Assembly: GCA_903917955.1 (NCBI GenBank)
Contig: CAIXCO010000040.1
Span: 1 to 8,012 of the forward strand
Origin: an uncultured Chlorobiaceae bacterium
GTDB lineage: Bacteria > Bacteroidota > Chlorobiia > Chlorobiales > Chlorobiaceae
DNA length: 8,012 bases
Direction of reading: 5' to 3'
The stretch's first letter is position 1. Each line of letters starts with the position of its first letter. The notes under the pieces are model-generated. The model saw only the letters and a list, made by a program, of their open reading frames with translations, had not been told where the DNA came from and ran no database searches. Below are positions 1 to 6,355 of this stretch, one piece after another. A program made the translations under genes and the position numbers.

Positions 1-135
1 GAGAATCAGGATGAGCAGAAAGGCAATGAGAGCGCTCAGCAGAAAAAGGGTAACTCCTTTTTTCTGTGAGATGTTCGGCCCTGCGCCGGGTTGGATGTTC
101 AGCAGGGATGCTGGTGTGCTGCAATCTGTTTTCAA
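1..135 (-). CDS. Probable N-terminus of a membrane-anchored protein, cut by the window edge
   Basis: A minus-strand frame is open from a TTG at 133-135 to position 1, giving 45 residues. It starts with about 28 polar residues (start MKTDCSTPASLL, later QKKGVTL) and then becomes strongly hydrophobic (LFLLSALIAFLLILIL). That fits a signal anchor or first membrane helix with positive residues on the cytoplasmic side. The reading frame continues past the window. It lies just downstream of the rplY terminator, so it should have its own promoter. The start is weak: no good ribosome binding site precedes the TTG (only AAGAG, about 1 base away) and there is no in-frame ATG. A second frame is also open here but gives a non-hydrophobic, compositionally unlikely peptide. 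I cannot assign a family, and it may not be a gene. Confidence 0.38.
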   Translation of the reverse strand, partial: MKTDCSTPASLLNIQPGAGPNISQKKGVTLFLLSALIAFLLILIL

Positions 136-176
136 GCTCTTGGTGGCTATCGGTTAATGTTATCTTCTGGAACCAG

Positions 177-211
177 AAAAAGCTGCTTTTCGAGGGGTGA
201 AAAGCAGCTTT
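177..211 (-). terminator. Rho-independent terminator of rplY
   Basis: A perfect 13-bp inverted repeat (arms 179-191 and 199-211, 7-base loop) is followed on the minus strand by a run of five T (181-177, partly shared with the stem). It lies 44 bases beyond the rplY stop codon, where a terminator for the prs-rplY transcript is expected. On the plus strand the stem ends in only TTT before G, so it should work mainly in the minus direction. Confidence 0.85.
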
Positions 212-254
212 GCATGGTAGTGTACCGGTTTTTTCAACAGAAGTTAGACGGCTC

Positions 255-851
255 TCAGCTTGCTGTTGTTGCAGCCACTTCGGCAGTGGCATCTGCTGTT
301 TTCGATGGAAGAACAGTAATGACCGGAGCGTCGGGATTATCCATGATCTGCAGGCCTGCGTAGGCTACCATCGGGATCTCCTTGACGTGGATTGAATGGC
401 CGATTTCAAGTGTTGTAACATCGACAACAAGGTGATCGGGCATATCTTCCGGTTTGCCCTTGATGGTCAGTGCATGGAGGATAATCAGCAGTTTTCCGCC
501 TTTTTCAACACCAGCACTCTCACCGGAAACAGCAACCGGGACTTCGAGTTCAATAATCTCATCGGCAGAGAAGAGCTGGAAGTCGGTATGAATGATGCGA
601 TCGGTGACCGGGTGAAATTGGACCTCTTTGATAAAAGAGCGTTTGATTTTACCATCCGGGAACTGAAGATCGATAATATGTGATTCTGCCGAGTGTACCA
701 GCTTTTTGAGTGCCAGTTCATTGACACTGACGGCAACGGTCTCTTCGCCCTTATGATAGATCACTGCGGGTACAATACCGGTCAAACGAAGCCTTTTTGC
801 ATCGTTCTTTTTGATGATGCGAGGTGTTACACCTAATACAATTGTTTCCAT
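255..851 (-). CDS. rplY: 50S ribosomal protein L25, long (Ctc/TL5) form
   Basis: This 198-residue protein binds 5S rRNA in the large ribosomal subunit. The N-terminal L25 domain (about 1-93) carries the family's GIVPAVIY (25-32) and EVQFHPVTDRIIHTDF (76-91) segments. A second, beta-rich domain follows (about 98-182; KGGKL at 117-121, IGHSIHV at 150-156, PVITVLPS at 176-183), as in the CTC/TL5 long forms and unlike the one-domain E. coli L25. The tail is low-complexity Ala/Thr, as is common in this form. The ATG at 851 has AAGGAAG upstream (AGGA, 5-base spacing). It sits 31 bp behind prs on the same strand and ends just before a strong terminator, so it is most likely the last gene of a prs-rplY operon. 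Coupling of ctc/L25 to prs is common in bacteria. Confidence 0.96.
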   Translation of the reverse strand: METIVLGVTPRIIKKNDAKRLRLTGIVPAVIYHKGEETVAVSVNELALKKLVHSAESHIIDLQFPDGKIKRSFIKEVQFHPVTDRIIHTDFQLFSADEIIELEVPVAVSGESAGVEKGGKLLIILHALTIKGKPEDMPDHLVVDVTTLEIGHSIHVKEIPMVAYAGLQIMDNPDAPVITVLPSKTADATAEVAATTAS

Positions 852-882
852 GCTCTTCCTTTATCTCTTTTATCGCTTGTGT

Positions 883-1854
883 TTAATGAAGATTCGTAAG
901 TTTTTCGATGATATTTTTACTGTCGAACAGGCAACTGACAGAATCATCTTCATAAATACGCTTGATAGCTTCGCCGAAGAGGTTGCTGACCGTTACGGTT
1001 TCAATTTTCGGTGAATATGCGTGATTGGTGATAACCGAATCTGTTACGATCACCTTTTCAAGTATGGACGCGTCGATTCTTTCGATGGCCGGTCCCGAAA
1101 GAATCGGGTGCGTTGTTGCTGCATAAATTTTAAGGCCGCCAGCTTCACGGATCGCTTTTGCTGCGTTGACAATGGTACCGGCAGTGTCGATCATGTCATC
1201 AACCAGAAGGACGTTTTTGCCATTGACATCACCGATAATGTTCATCACTTCAGCAACGTTGGCTGCCGGACGGCGTTTGTCGACAATCACCAGATCAGTA
1301 CCGAGTTCCTCTGCAAATTTCCTGGCAAGCTTGACACCGCCGACATCAGGGGATGCTACGACAAGGTTGTCGCGAAACTCTCTCTGGCGAATATGGTCAA
1401 TCAAAATCACGCTTGAGTAGAGGTGATCAAACGGGATATCAAAAAAGCCCTGAATTTGCGGAGCGTGAAGATCCATGGTCAGAATTCTGTCAGCTCCGGC
1501 CTGGGTGAGCAGGTTGGCGACAAGCTTTGCTGTGATGGCGACGCGGGGGCGATCTTTTCTGTCCTGACGGGCATAACCGTAGTAGGGAATCACTGCAGTG
1601 ATTCTTGCGGCCGAAGACCTTCTTGCGGCATCAATCATGATCAACAGCTCCATCAGGTTGTCGCCTGGAGGATTGGTTGACTGGATAATGAACATATCCG
1701 AGCCACGGATAGATTCCAAAAAGTTTACCGAAATTTCACCGTCAGAAAAGTTTTGAACTTTTGCGTTGCCAAGTGACATGTTGAGGTACTTAGCAATATT
1801 TTCTGCAAGCGCCGGATTGCTGCGTCCCGCAAAAATTTTAATGGGTTTTGCCAT
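883..1854 (-). CDS. prs: Ribose-phosphate pyrophosphokinase (PRPP synthetase)
   Basis: The enzyme makes 5-phosphoribosyl-1-diphosphate from ribose-5-phosphate and ATP in the cytoplasm, feeding purine, pyrimidine, NAD, His and Trp synthesis. From the ATG at 1854 it has 323 residues. Visible class I motifs are: KIFAGRSNPALA (6-17), FSDGEISV (36-43), the YYGYARQDRKDRPR region with the ATP-site loop (91-104), TMDLHAPQIQGFFD (126-139, catalytic His130), the VDKRR flexible-loop Lys/Arg (191-195) and the PRPP-binding loop VLLVDDMIDTAGT (215-227). I prefer ATG 1854 because AGGA lies four bases upstream and the product then begins MAKPIKIF. An in-frame ATG at 1866 would add MQDT but has no visible ribosome binding site. 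The C-terminus runs about 10 residues past the usual SVS-LF ending (SKNIIEKLTNLH), a mild oddity. It is the first gene of the prs-rplY unit. Confidence 0.97.
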   Translation of the reverse strand: MAKPIKIFAGRSNPALAENIAKYLNMSLGNAKVQNFSDGEISVNFLESIRGSDMFIIQSTNPPGDNLMELLIMIDAARRSSAARITAVIPYYGYARQDRKDRPRVAITAKLVANLLTQAGADRILTMDLHAPQIQGFFDIPFDHLYSSVILIDHIRQREFRDNLVVASPDVGGVKLARKFAEELGTDLVIVDKRRPAANVAEVMNIIGDVNGKNVLLVDDMIDTAGTIVNAAKAIREAGGLKIYAATTHPILSGPAIERIDASILEKVIVTDSVITNHAYSPKIETVTVSNLFGEAIKRIYEDDSVSCLFDSKNIIEKLTNLH

Positions 1855-1960
1855 CGTGTCCTGCATATTCGGATGAAAGGGGTTATATTATGGCAGTACG
1901 GTTAACGCCCCATCCTGTTTTTAAACCCTTTTTGGGCAAAAACATTCAAGGGAATTCAAA

Positions 1961-1966
1961 TATAAT
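1961..1966 (+). promoter_or_regulatory. Candidate -10 box for lpxD
   Basis: A consensus TATAAT lies in the AT-rich divergent spacer. It would place the transcription start near 1973 and leave a 5' leader of about 50 bases. The -35 position is poor, so the promoter either depends on an activator or uses a different recognition pattern, or the match is chance in AT-rich DNA. Confidence 0.35.
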
Positions 1967-2005
1967 TAAAAAGGCCGAAAAGTTAATTAATTTTTTCCTC
2001 TTTCT

Positions 2006-2013
2006 AAAGGGAG
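2006..2013 (+). promoter_or_regulatory. Ribosome binding site that selects the TTG start of lpxD
   Basis: AAAGGGAG ends nine bases before the TTG at 2023. The next in-frame ATG (2032) would be 18 bases away, too far for normal initiation, so the site supports the TTG. Confidence 0.7.
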
Positions 2014-2022
2014 TTTATTTGC

Positions 2023-3084
2023 TTGAAAAATATGACTATTAACGATATCCAGAACTACCTTCTGCAATTTTTTGATTCTGTTGAGTTGGAAGGGGATGGC
2101 GAGCGGTTGATTTCGGCTCCGGCGAAGATAGAAACCGCGCAAAAAGGGGAGGTAAGCTTTGTTGCCAATGACAAATATGCAAAATACCTCTCTTCCACGG
2201 AGGCCTCGCTTATTATTGTACATAACTCGGTTTCTGTTGATGAGTTCAGCCACGCCACTTCGTTTCTCAAGGTCAACGATCCCTATACAGCATTCGTCTT
2301 TCTCCTCAAAAAATTTGTAACACCCCGTGTTATCGCCGCAAAAGGCATTGATCCAACTGCGGTGATTGGTGAAGGGGTCACGCTGGGGGAGGGGGTCTCA
2401 ATTGGAGCCTGCGTGGTGATTGGAGATCGCTGTTCAATCGGCCGCAACACAGTCATTGGCGCGCATACGGTTCTTCTGCACGATGTCTCTGTTGGTGACG
2501 ACAGCACTCTTTTTCCTTCTGTGACCTGTTATGATGGCACAATTATCGGTAGCAGGGTGGTCATTCATTCAGGAAGTGTCATTGGCGCTGATGGCTTTGG
2601 TTTTGCTCCCCAGCGTGACGGCTCTTATGTCAAGATTCCCCAGATGGGTATTGTTGAAATTGGTGATGATGTTGAAATCGGGGCCAATGCGACCATTGAC
2701 CGGGCCACCATGGGCAGTACGGTGATTGGCCGGGGAGCCAAGATTGATAATCTCGTTCAGATCGCCCATAATTGCAGGATTGGGGAAGATACGGTTATTG
2801 CCGCCCAGGCGGGTATTTCCGGCAGTGTCACACTTGGTCGTCAGTGCGTGATTGGTGGCCAGGCTGGATTTGCCGGTCATCTTGAACTTGCTGACCGCAT
2901 ACAGGTTGCTGCGCAGGCGGGGATTTCAAAATCCTTTCTCCAGCCTGGTATTGCGCTTCGTGGTTATCCGGCGCAGCCCATGCGCGACCAGTTGAAACAT
3001 GAGGCGATGCTGCGTAACCTTGGAGCCATGAAGACGAAGCTCGATCACCTTGAGGGTGAGATGAAAGAGCTTGCCATGAAGTAG
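2023..3084 (+). CDS. lpxD: UDP-3-O-(3-hydroxyacyl)glucosamine N-acyltransferase
   Basis: LpxD carries out the third step of lipid A synthesis, transferring a 3-hydroxyacyl chain from acyl-ACP to the 2-amino group of UDP-3-O-acylglucosamine at the cytoplasmic face. The 353-residue length is normal. The uridine-binding N-terminal domain (about 1-100) has the FVANDKYAKYL stretch (47-57). A left-handed beta-helix of hexapeptide repeats follows (about 108-300, many [IV]G-x-x-x-x units). GADGFGFA lies at 188-195 and QIAHN at 246-250, with His249 matching the catalytic His of E. coli LpxD. The C-terminal helix (about 318-353, RDQLKHEAMLRNL) is the usual trimerisation/ACP-contact extension. The TTG start is chosen from the ribosome binding site at 2006-2013. 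No fabZ, lpxA or lpxC follows: a convergent gene begins 13 bp past the stop, so lpxD is alone here. Confidence 0.96.
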   Translation: MKNMTINDIQNYLLQFFDSVELEGDGERLISAPAKIETAQKGEVSFVANDKYAKYLSSTEASLIIVHNSVSVDEFSHATSFLKVNDPYTAFVFLLKKFVTPRVIAAKGIDPTAVIGEGVTLGEGVSIGACVVIGDRCSIGRNTVIGAHTVLLHDVSVGDDSTLFPSVTCYDGTIIGSRVVIHSGSVIGADGFGFAPQRDGSYVKIPQMGIVEIGDDVEIGANATIDRATMGSTVIGRGAKIDNLVQIAHNCRIGEDTVIAAQAGISGSVTLGRQCVIGGQAGFAGHLELADRIQVAAQAGISKSFLQPGIALRGYPAQPMRDQLKHEAMLRNLGAMKTKLDHLEGEMKELAMK

Positions 3085-3097
3085 ACGCGGTAGCCTT

Positions 3098-5761
3098 CTA
3101 TTGCAGGCTGGTGTTCATATTCCAGTTGTAGGGCAGGTATCGGATGTGAAGGGAATCCAGGTTCTCTTCTATCCAGCCTCTTTTTTCCTCATCCATAGAG
3201 GGAAGCAGCAAGAGGATTATTTTGCGCGTGCTGCTGCCGAAATCTTCGCCATACCTCTGAAAGAGCGATGAAATCCAGAGCGTCTTGCTTTGGCTCTCAA
3301 TCTTCATTCCCTCACGGTTGATAAAGCTTCTCGTTGCGGTGTCGAGCTGCCGGTCAATGAGCGCTGCATCGTAGAACTCTATGGGAGCGCAGGATGACGA
3401 TGTGCAGAAGAGTGCGAAATGGATTCGGTAATCGAATGATGTTACCGTAAGCTGGCGGCGTTGATCGATCGCCGAAAAAGGTTTGAAGGGAAAGTGCGGG
3501 TGCGCCCGGTTATGGCGGAGTATGCCGTGCTCAATGTCATCAGGAGTAAAAAAAAGCCCGCCGACGGTGTAGCCAATCCGGCCAAAAAAATTCGGGATTT
3601 CAAACACGGAGCCCTGAATGTCGAATTCAATGACCGCGTGAATGATAAGCACGTTGTAGATATTGATCCAGAAGGCCTTTTTGTCAGCATCGTTTTGGAG
3701 ATGCTCCAGATTGAAACTGTTGAGCGATCCTGCCAGGTGAAGGTATTGGGCAAACTCTTCGGAGTGCTTCAGCGCATTGTAATTGACCACGCCCTTTTCT
3801 GCATTGAAAAATGCTCCCTGCAGTCGTCCAAGCCTTTTTTTCAGTTCGGCTGCCAGAGCGATGGTGGGTGCAGGTTGAGCGCTTCGTTCAGGGTTGAGTA
3901 TTGCCTGGAGGGGAATGTTTTGTTGTAACGGCTCTCCGCAGCGGGCCTCTTTTCCCGTTTCATGGAGACGGTTCTCGGCTGCCAGAATTGCGGCTACGGC
4001 ATTGATATAGCCGATATGACTGAATGCCTGGGGAAAATTGCCCAGCATTTCATGCGTCGAGCTTTCAAATTCTTCGGAAAAAAGCCCGAGGTGATTTGAT
4101 GCCTTTACGGTTTGCTTGAGCAATGCAAGAGCCTCTTCGCTCTTTTCTGAGAGCGCCAGGCACTCTACCAGCCAGAAGTTGCAGAGAATAAAACCTCCCT
4201 CTTCTCCCTTCAAACCATCTTCCGCCTTGTAGCGGAGCAGAAATCCACCCTGCATCAGCTTTTCACGGCAAGCATTGATCGTTCCCTGTACTCGTGAGTC
4301 TTTGGCGGGAAGGAAGCCGACAATCGGCAGCAGCAGGAGGCTTGCATCAAGCTCTGAAGAGCCATATTTCTGGACAAAACTGTTTGCCGCTGTGTCGAAT
4401 CCTTTTGTCAGAATATCCTCCCGGATCCGTTCTCGCTCTTTCATCCAATGGGCAAGAGGGGCGTCAAAGCCGAAACGTCGGGCAATGGTGATTCCTCGGT
4501 CGAGGGCGACCCAGCACATCACTTTTGAATAGACGAAATGGTGCGGCCCATTGCGCACTTCCCATATTCCGTCATCGGGTTTTTGCCAGTTTTCAATGGC
4601 AAGAGTGCAGATTTCGCGGAAAAACGGCCAGAGTTCCTCATCAATTTTTCCTGCATAATCCGATAACCGGAGGGCAGCATCCATCACTTCACCGTAAATG
4701 TCCCACTGGTTCTGCCGGTGTGCATCATTGCCGATCCGTACAGGTCTTGAGTTGCGATACCCTTTCAGGTGGTTGAGCTCTTGCTCTTTCAGTCGGTCGT
4801 TGCCATGCAGGGTGTACATGATCTGCAGATTCCGGCTTCCGTATTTACGGTAGGTTTCATGCACCCAGCGGAGGTAGGCATCTGCTTCGGTGACGTGGCC
4901 GACGGAGAAGAGCGCTTTAAGGGTAAATGCGGCATCTCTCAGCCAACTGAAGCGGTAATCCCAGTTTCTCTCACCACCCAGAGTTTCAGGAAGGGAGGTC
5001 GTTGCTGCTGCGGCAATGGCACCTGTCGGCTGAAAGGTCAGCAGCTTGAGCAGAAGCAGGGAGCGGTTAATCATCGGGGTGAACTCTCCAAGATAGGCAC
5101 ATCGCTCGCCCAGACAGGGGAGTACCCAATCCTGCCAGAATATCCTGTTCTCCTCAAAAGGACAAGGGAGGGGGTCGCGGCTGTCATGGCTTCCGTAGCT
5201 CAGGTCAATATGCGCTTCATTGCCCGCGTCAAGCTGCAACGCCAGTCTCAGTTCTCCCGCACTGTTGCCGAGAGTGATGCTCTCAGAGCCTGATAAAGCA
5301 AGTGAAAGGTTTTTTTCACCAAAACTGACCGTAAAGTGGTTGGCGCTTTCTTCCGTAATGAATGGTACCACCATTGCATACTCTGGACGGGGAATCAGGA
5401 TGAGCGTAAAGCGCATGGTGCCCCGGACGACCTTCAGACAGCGATGGATGCGATGCTTTGTCTTTTTGATGTGGGCATTATTTTCCACAACCATAAAGTC
5501 ATGGAGCAGCGCTTCTGCGCCTTTTGTGTGGAACCGGCAGGAGAGAATATTGGTGTTGGCCAGATATTCCTGTTCAGAGCAGAAGGGTTCTGAAGGCTGA
5601 AGGCTGAAAAAGCCTCCCTGCTCATCATCGAGCAGGGAGGCGAAGATGGTCGGTGAGTCGAGCCACGGAAGAGAGCAGTAATCAATGGAGCCATCTTTTG
5701 AGACGAGAGCGGTAGAGTGGAGATCTCCGATAAGGCCATAGTCAGCAATGCTTAGGTACAT
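3098..5761 (-). CDS. GH15 family glucosidase/trehalase-like enzyme fused to a C-terminal DUF547 domain
   Basis: This 887-residue protein has two parts. Residues 1 to about 600 match the bacterial GH15 type with a trehalase-like N-terminal beta domain: YGLIGDLHSTALVSKDGSID (8-27), PWLDSPTIFASLLD (32-45), RNWDYRFSWLRDAAF (265-279), GIWEVR (398-403, probable general acid Glu401), HFVYSKVMCWVALDRG (408-423) and EMLGNFPQAFSHIG (571-584, probable base Glu571). Members hydrolyse alpha-glucosides (glucoamylase, trehalase, dextran types); the substrate here cannot be told. Residues from about 655 match DUF547: KAFWINIYNVLIIHAV (695-710), DDIEHGILRH (741-750), YRIHFALFCTSSSCAPI (778-794) and the terminal YNWNMN (878-883). 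A linker (about 601-650) joins them. No signal peptide is seen, so it is probably cytoplasmic. The ATG at 5761 has AGAGGA eight bases upstream. It follows the 5806-6252 gene by 44 bp, probably in one transcript. Confidence 0.9.
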   Translation of the reverse strand: MYLSIADYGLIGDLHSTALVSKDGSIDYCSLPWLDSPTIFASLLDDEQGGFFSLQPSEPFCSEQEYLANTNILSCRFHTKGAEALLHDFMVVENNAHIKKTKHRIHRCLKVVRGTMRFTLILIPRPEYAMVVPFITEESANHFTVSFGEKNLSLALSGSESITLGNSAGELRLALQLDAGNEAHIDLSYGSHDSRDPLPCPFEENRIFWQDWVLPCLGERCAYLGEFTPMINRSLLLLKLLTFQPTGAIAAAATTSLPETLGGERNWDYRFSWLRDAAFTLKALFSVGHVTEADAYLRWVHETYRKYGSRNLQIMYTLHGNDRLKEQELNHLKGYRNSRPVRIGNDAHRQNQWDIYGEVMDAALRLSDYAGKIDEELWPFFREICTLAIENWQKPDDGIWEVRNGPHHFVYSKVMCWVALDRGITIARRFGFDAPLAHWMKERERIREDILTKGFDTAANSFVQKYGSSELDASLLLLPIVGFLPAKDSRVQGTINACREKLMQGGFLLRYKAEDGLKGEEGGFILCNFWLVECLALSEKSEEALALLKQTVKASNHLGLFSEEFESSTHEMLGNFPQAFSHIGYINAVAAILAAENRLHETGKEARCGEPLQQNIPLQAILNPERSAQPAPTIALAAELKKRLGRLQGAFFNAEKGVVNYNALKHSEEFAQYLHLAGSLNSFNLEHLQNDADKKAFWINIYNVLIIHAVIEFDIQGSVFEIPNFFGRIGYTVGGLFFTPDDIEHGILRHNRAHPHFPFKPFSAIDQRRQLTVTSFDYRIHFALFCTSSSCAPIEFYDAALIDRQLDTATRSFINREGMKIESQSKTLWISSLFQRYGEDFGSSTRKIILLLLPSMDEEKRGWIEENLDSLHIRYLPYNWNMNTSLQ
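5590..5608. repeat. Short 7-base tandem repeat in the GH15-DUF547 gene
   Basis: CTGAAGG occurs twice in tandem followed by CTGAA (2.7 copies). It lies inside the coding region (minus-strand residues 52-58, SLQPSEP), directly after the hairpin's T run. A gain or loss of one unit would shift the frame. The copy number is too low to claim a phase-variable tract. Confidence 0.5.
5607..5641 (-). other. Terminator-like hairpin inside the 5' coding region of the GH15-DUF547 gene
   Basis: A perfect 12-bp, GC-rich inverted repeat (arms 5612-5623 and 5630-5641, 6-base loop) is followed on the coding (minus) strand by five T (5611-5607). It encodes residues 41-51 (ASLLDDEQGGF) about 120 bases after the start codon. 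It has the form of an intrinsic terminator in the sense direction. Translating ribosomes would normally prevent it forming, so it could act as a translation-coupled attenuator, or it may be a by-product of codon choice. The structure is seen; the function is inference. Confidence 0.45.
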
Positions 5762-5805
5762 TTCGTCATTCCTCTCTTTGTGCGTTGGGTAAAATGTTAC
5801 GCAAT

Positions 5806-6252
5806 TTACGAAAGATTCCTTGGTACCTGCGAGGAGTGGTGGTGCAGAATAGGTTTCGGAAGCGATATGTCTATGACAAAGGTAAATCGTGAGGGAAAGG
5901 AGAGCAGTACCTGATCAACTTCAAATTCAAAGGAGCAGATTCCGCTAAGGGTATGCAGGGTATCGCTTAGTGACTGTTTTCTGAGCGCCTTGTTGTGCAG
6001 GCGCACTCCAAGTCCGTCCCTTGTGGCAAGTTGTCCGAAATAGCCTCTCACTCCTTCGGGCGTTATGACGGTATGGGGAGAAAAGGTAGGAATAAGAACA
6101 GCCGATTCATGATAAAGCGCAGCAATGTCGTCGGCATTTCCGCTGCAAATTCGCGTAACCCATTGAAAGAGAACCTCTTCGGCAGTTTTAAAATAGATCA
6201 TGGTCGGTGCGTTATGTTTTCCAAAGGAGAGTAAGCTGGCATAATCATCCAT
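5806..6252 (-). CDS. Small SnoaL-fold protein resembling the SgcJ/EcaC or CaMKII association-domain family
   Basis: This 148-residue protein resembles the NTF2/SnoaL-like group that includes the CaMKII association-domain and SgcJ/EcaC proteins. Visible features are: an N-terminal helix TAEEVLFQWVTRICSGNADD (23-42), the LYHESAVLIPTFS turn (47-59), the TPEGVRGYFGQL helix (64-75), beta strands about 105-128, and the HHHSSQVP end (137-144), typical of the family's last strand. Such proteins are small alpha+beta cone-fold oligomers whose roles are mostly unknown. The start is uncertain: neither the ATG at 6252 nor the in-frame ATG at 6201 (MIYFKTAEEV) has a clear ribosome binding site. The family core begins near residue 22, so the shorter form would still be complete. 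It precedes the GH15-DUF547 gene by 44 bp on the same strand, and a strong terminator lies just upstream. Confidence 0.78.
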   Translation of the reverse strand: MDDYASLLSFGKHNAPTMIYFKTAEEVLFQWVTRICSGNADDIAALYHESAVLIPTFSPHTVITPEGVRGYFGQLATRDGLGVRLHNKALRKQSLSDTLHTLSGICSFEFEVDQVLLSFPSRFTFVIDISLPKPILHHHSSQVPRNLS

Positions 6253-6288
6253 TTTGATCTGGCTTGTTTTGGATGGAGGGAATGTAAC

Positions 6289-6325
6289 AAAAAAAGCCTG
6301 AACAGGTGGTGTCCAGGCTTTTTTT
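6289..6325. terminator. Strong bidirectional Rho-independent terminator, downstream of an OmpA gene remnant
   Basis: The arms AAAAAAAGCCTG (6289-6300) and CAGGCTTTTTTT (6314-6325) enclose a 13-base loop. T runs of seven or eight follow the GC core on both strands. On the minus strand it lies 31 bases past the stop of the OmpA-type remnant and so was most likely that gene's terminator. It is only 37 bp upstream of the next minus-strand ATG (6252), so it should insulate that gene. On the plus strand no gene ends nearby. Confidence 0.85.
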
Positions 6326-6355
6326 TAATTTGACAACTTGATTTTTAAAAAAGAG

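Larger units (their letters stand above)
1867..2022. promoter_or_regulatory. Divergent intergenic region between prs and lpxD
   Basis: This 156-bp, AT-rich spacer separates the divergent starts of prs (minus) and lpxD (plus) and must carry promoters for both. On the plus strand a perfect TATAAT stands at 1961-1966, about 50 bases before the lpxD start, but no convincing -35 box lies 16-18 bases upstream of it. On the minus strand a TAATATA-like stretch (near 1884-1892) lies close to the prs start, also without a clear -35. I see no riboswitch or long operator repeat. The box assignments are inference. Confidence 0.5.

Noticed and set aside
1932..1966. TTGGGC plus TATAAT as a complete lpxD promoter
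   Set aside because: The spacer would be 23 bases, far outside the 16-18 base norm. Only the -10-like box was kept, at low confidence.
3092..3109. Hairpin AGCCT/AGGCT between the convergent lpxD and GH15-DUF547 genes as a terminator
   Set aside because: The stem is only 5 bp with an 8-base loop, and no T run follows on either strand.
3461..3928. Plus-strand open frame of 155 codons opposite the DUF547 domain
   Set aside because: It is antisense to a region with clear DUF547 motifs. It has no family resemblance or ribosome binding site and is best explained as a chance frame.
4769..5293. Plus-strand open frame of 174 codons opposite the GH15 gene
   Set aside because: It lies wholly within the coding region of a well-supported gene on the other strand, has no recognisable domain, and its composition looks like an antisense reading of GH15 codons.
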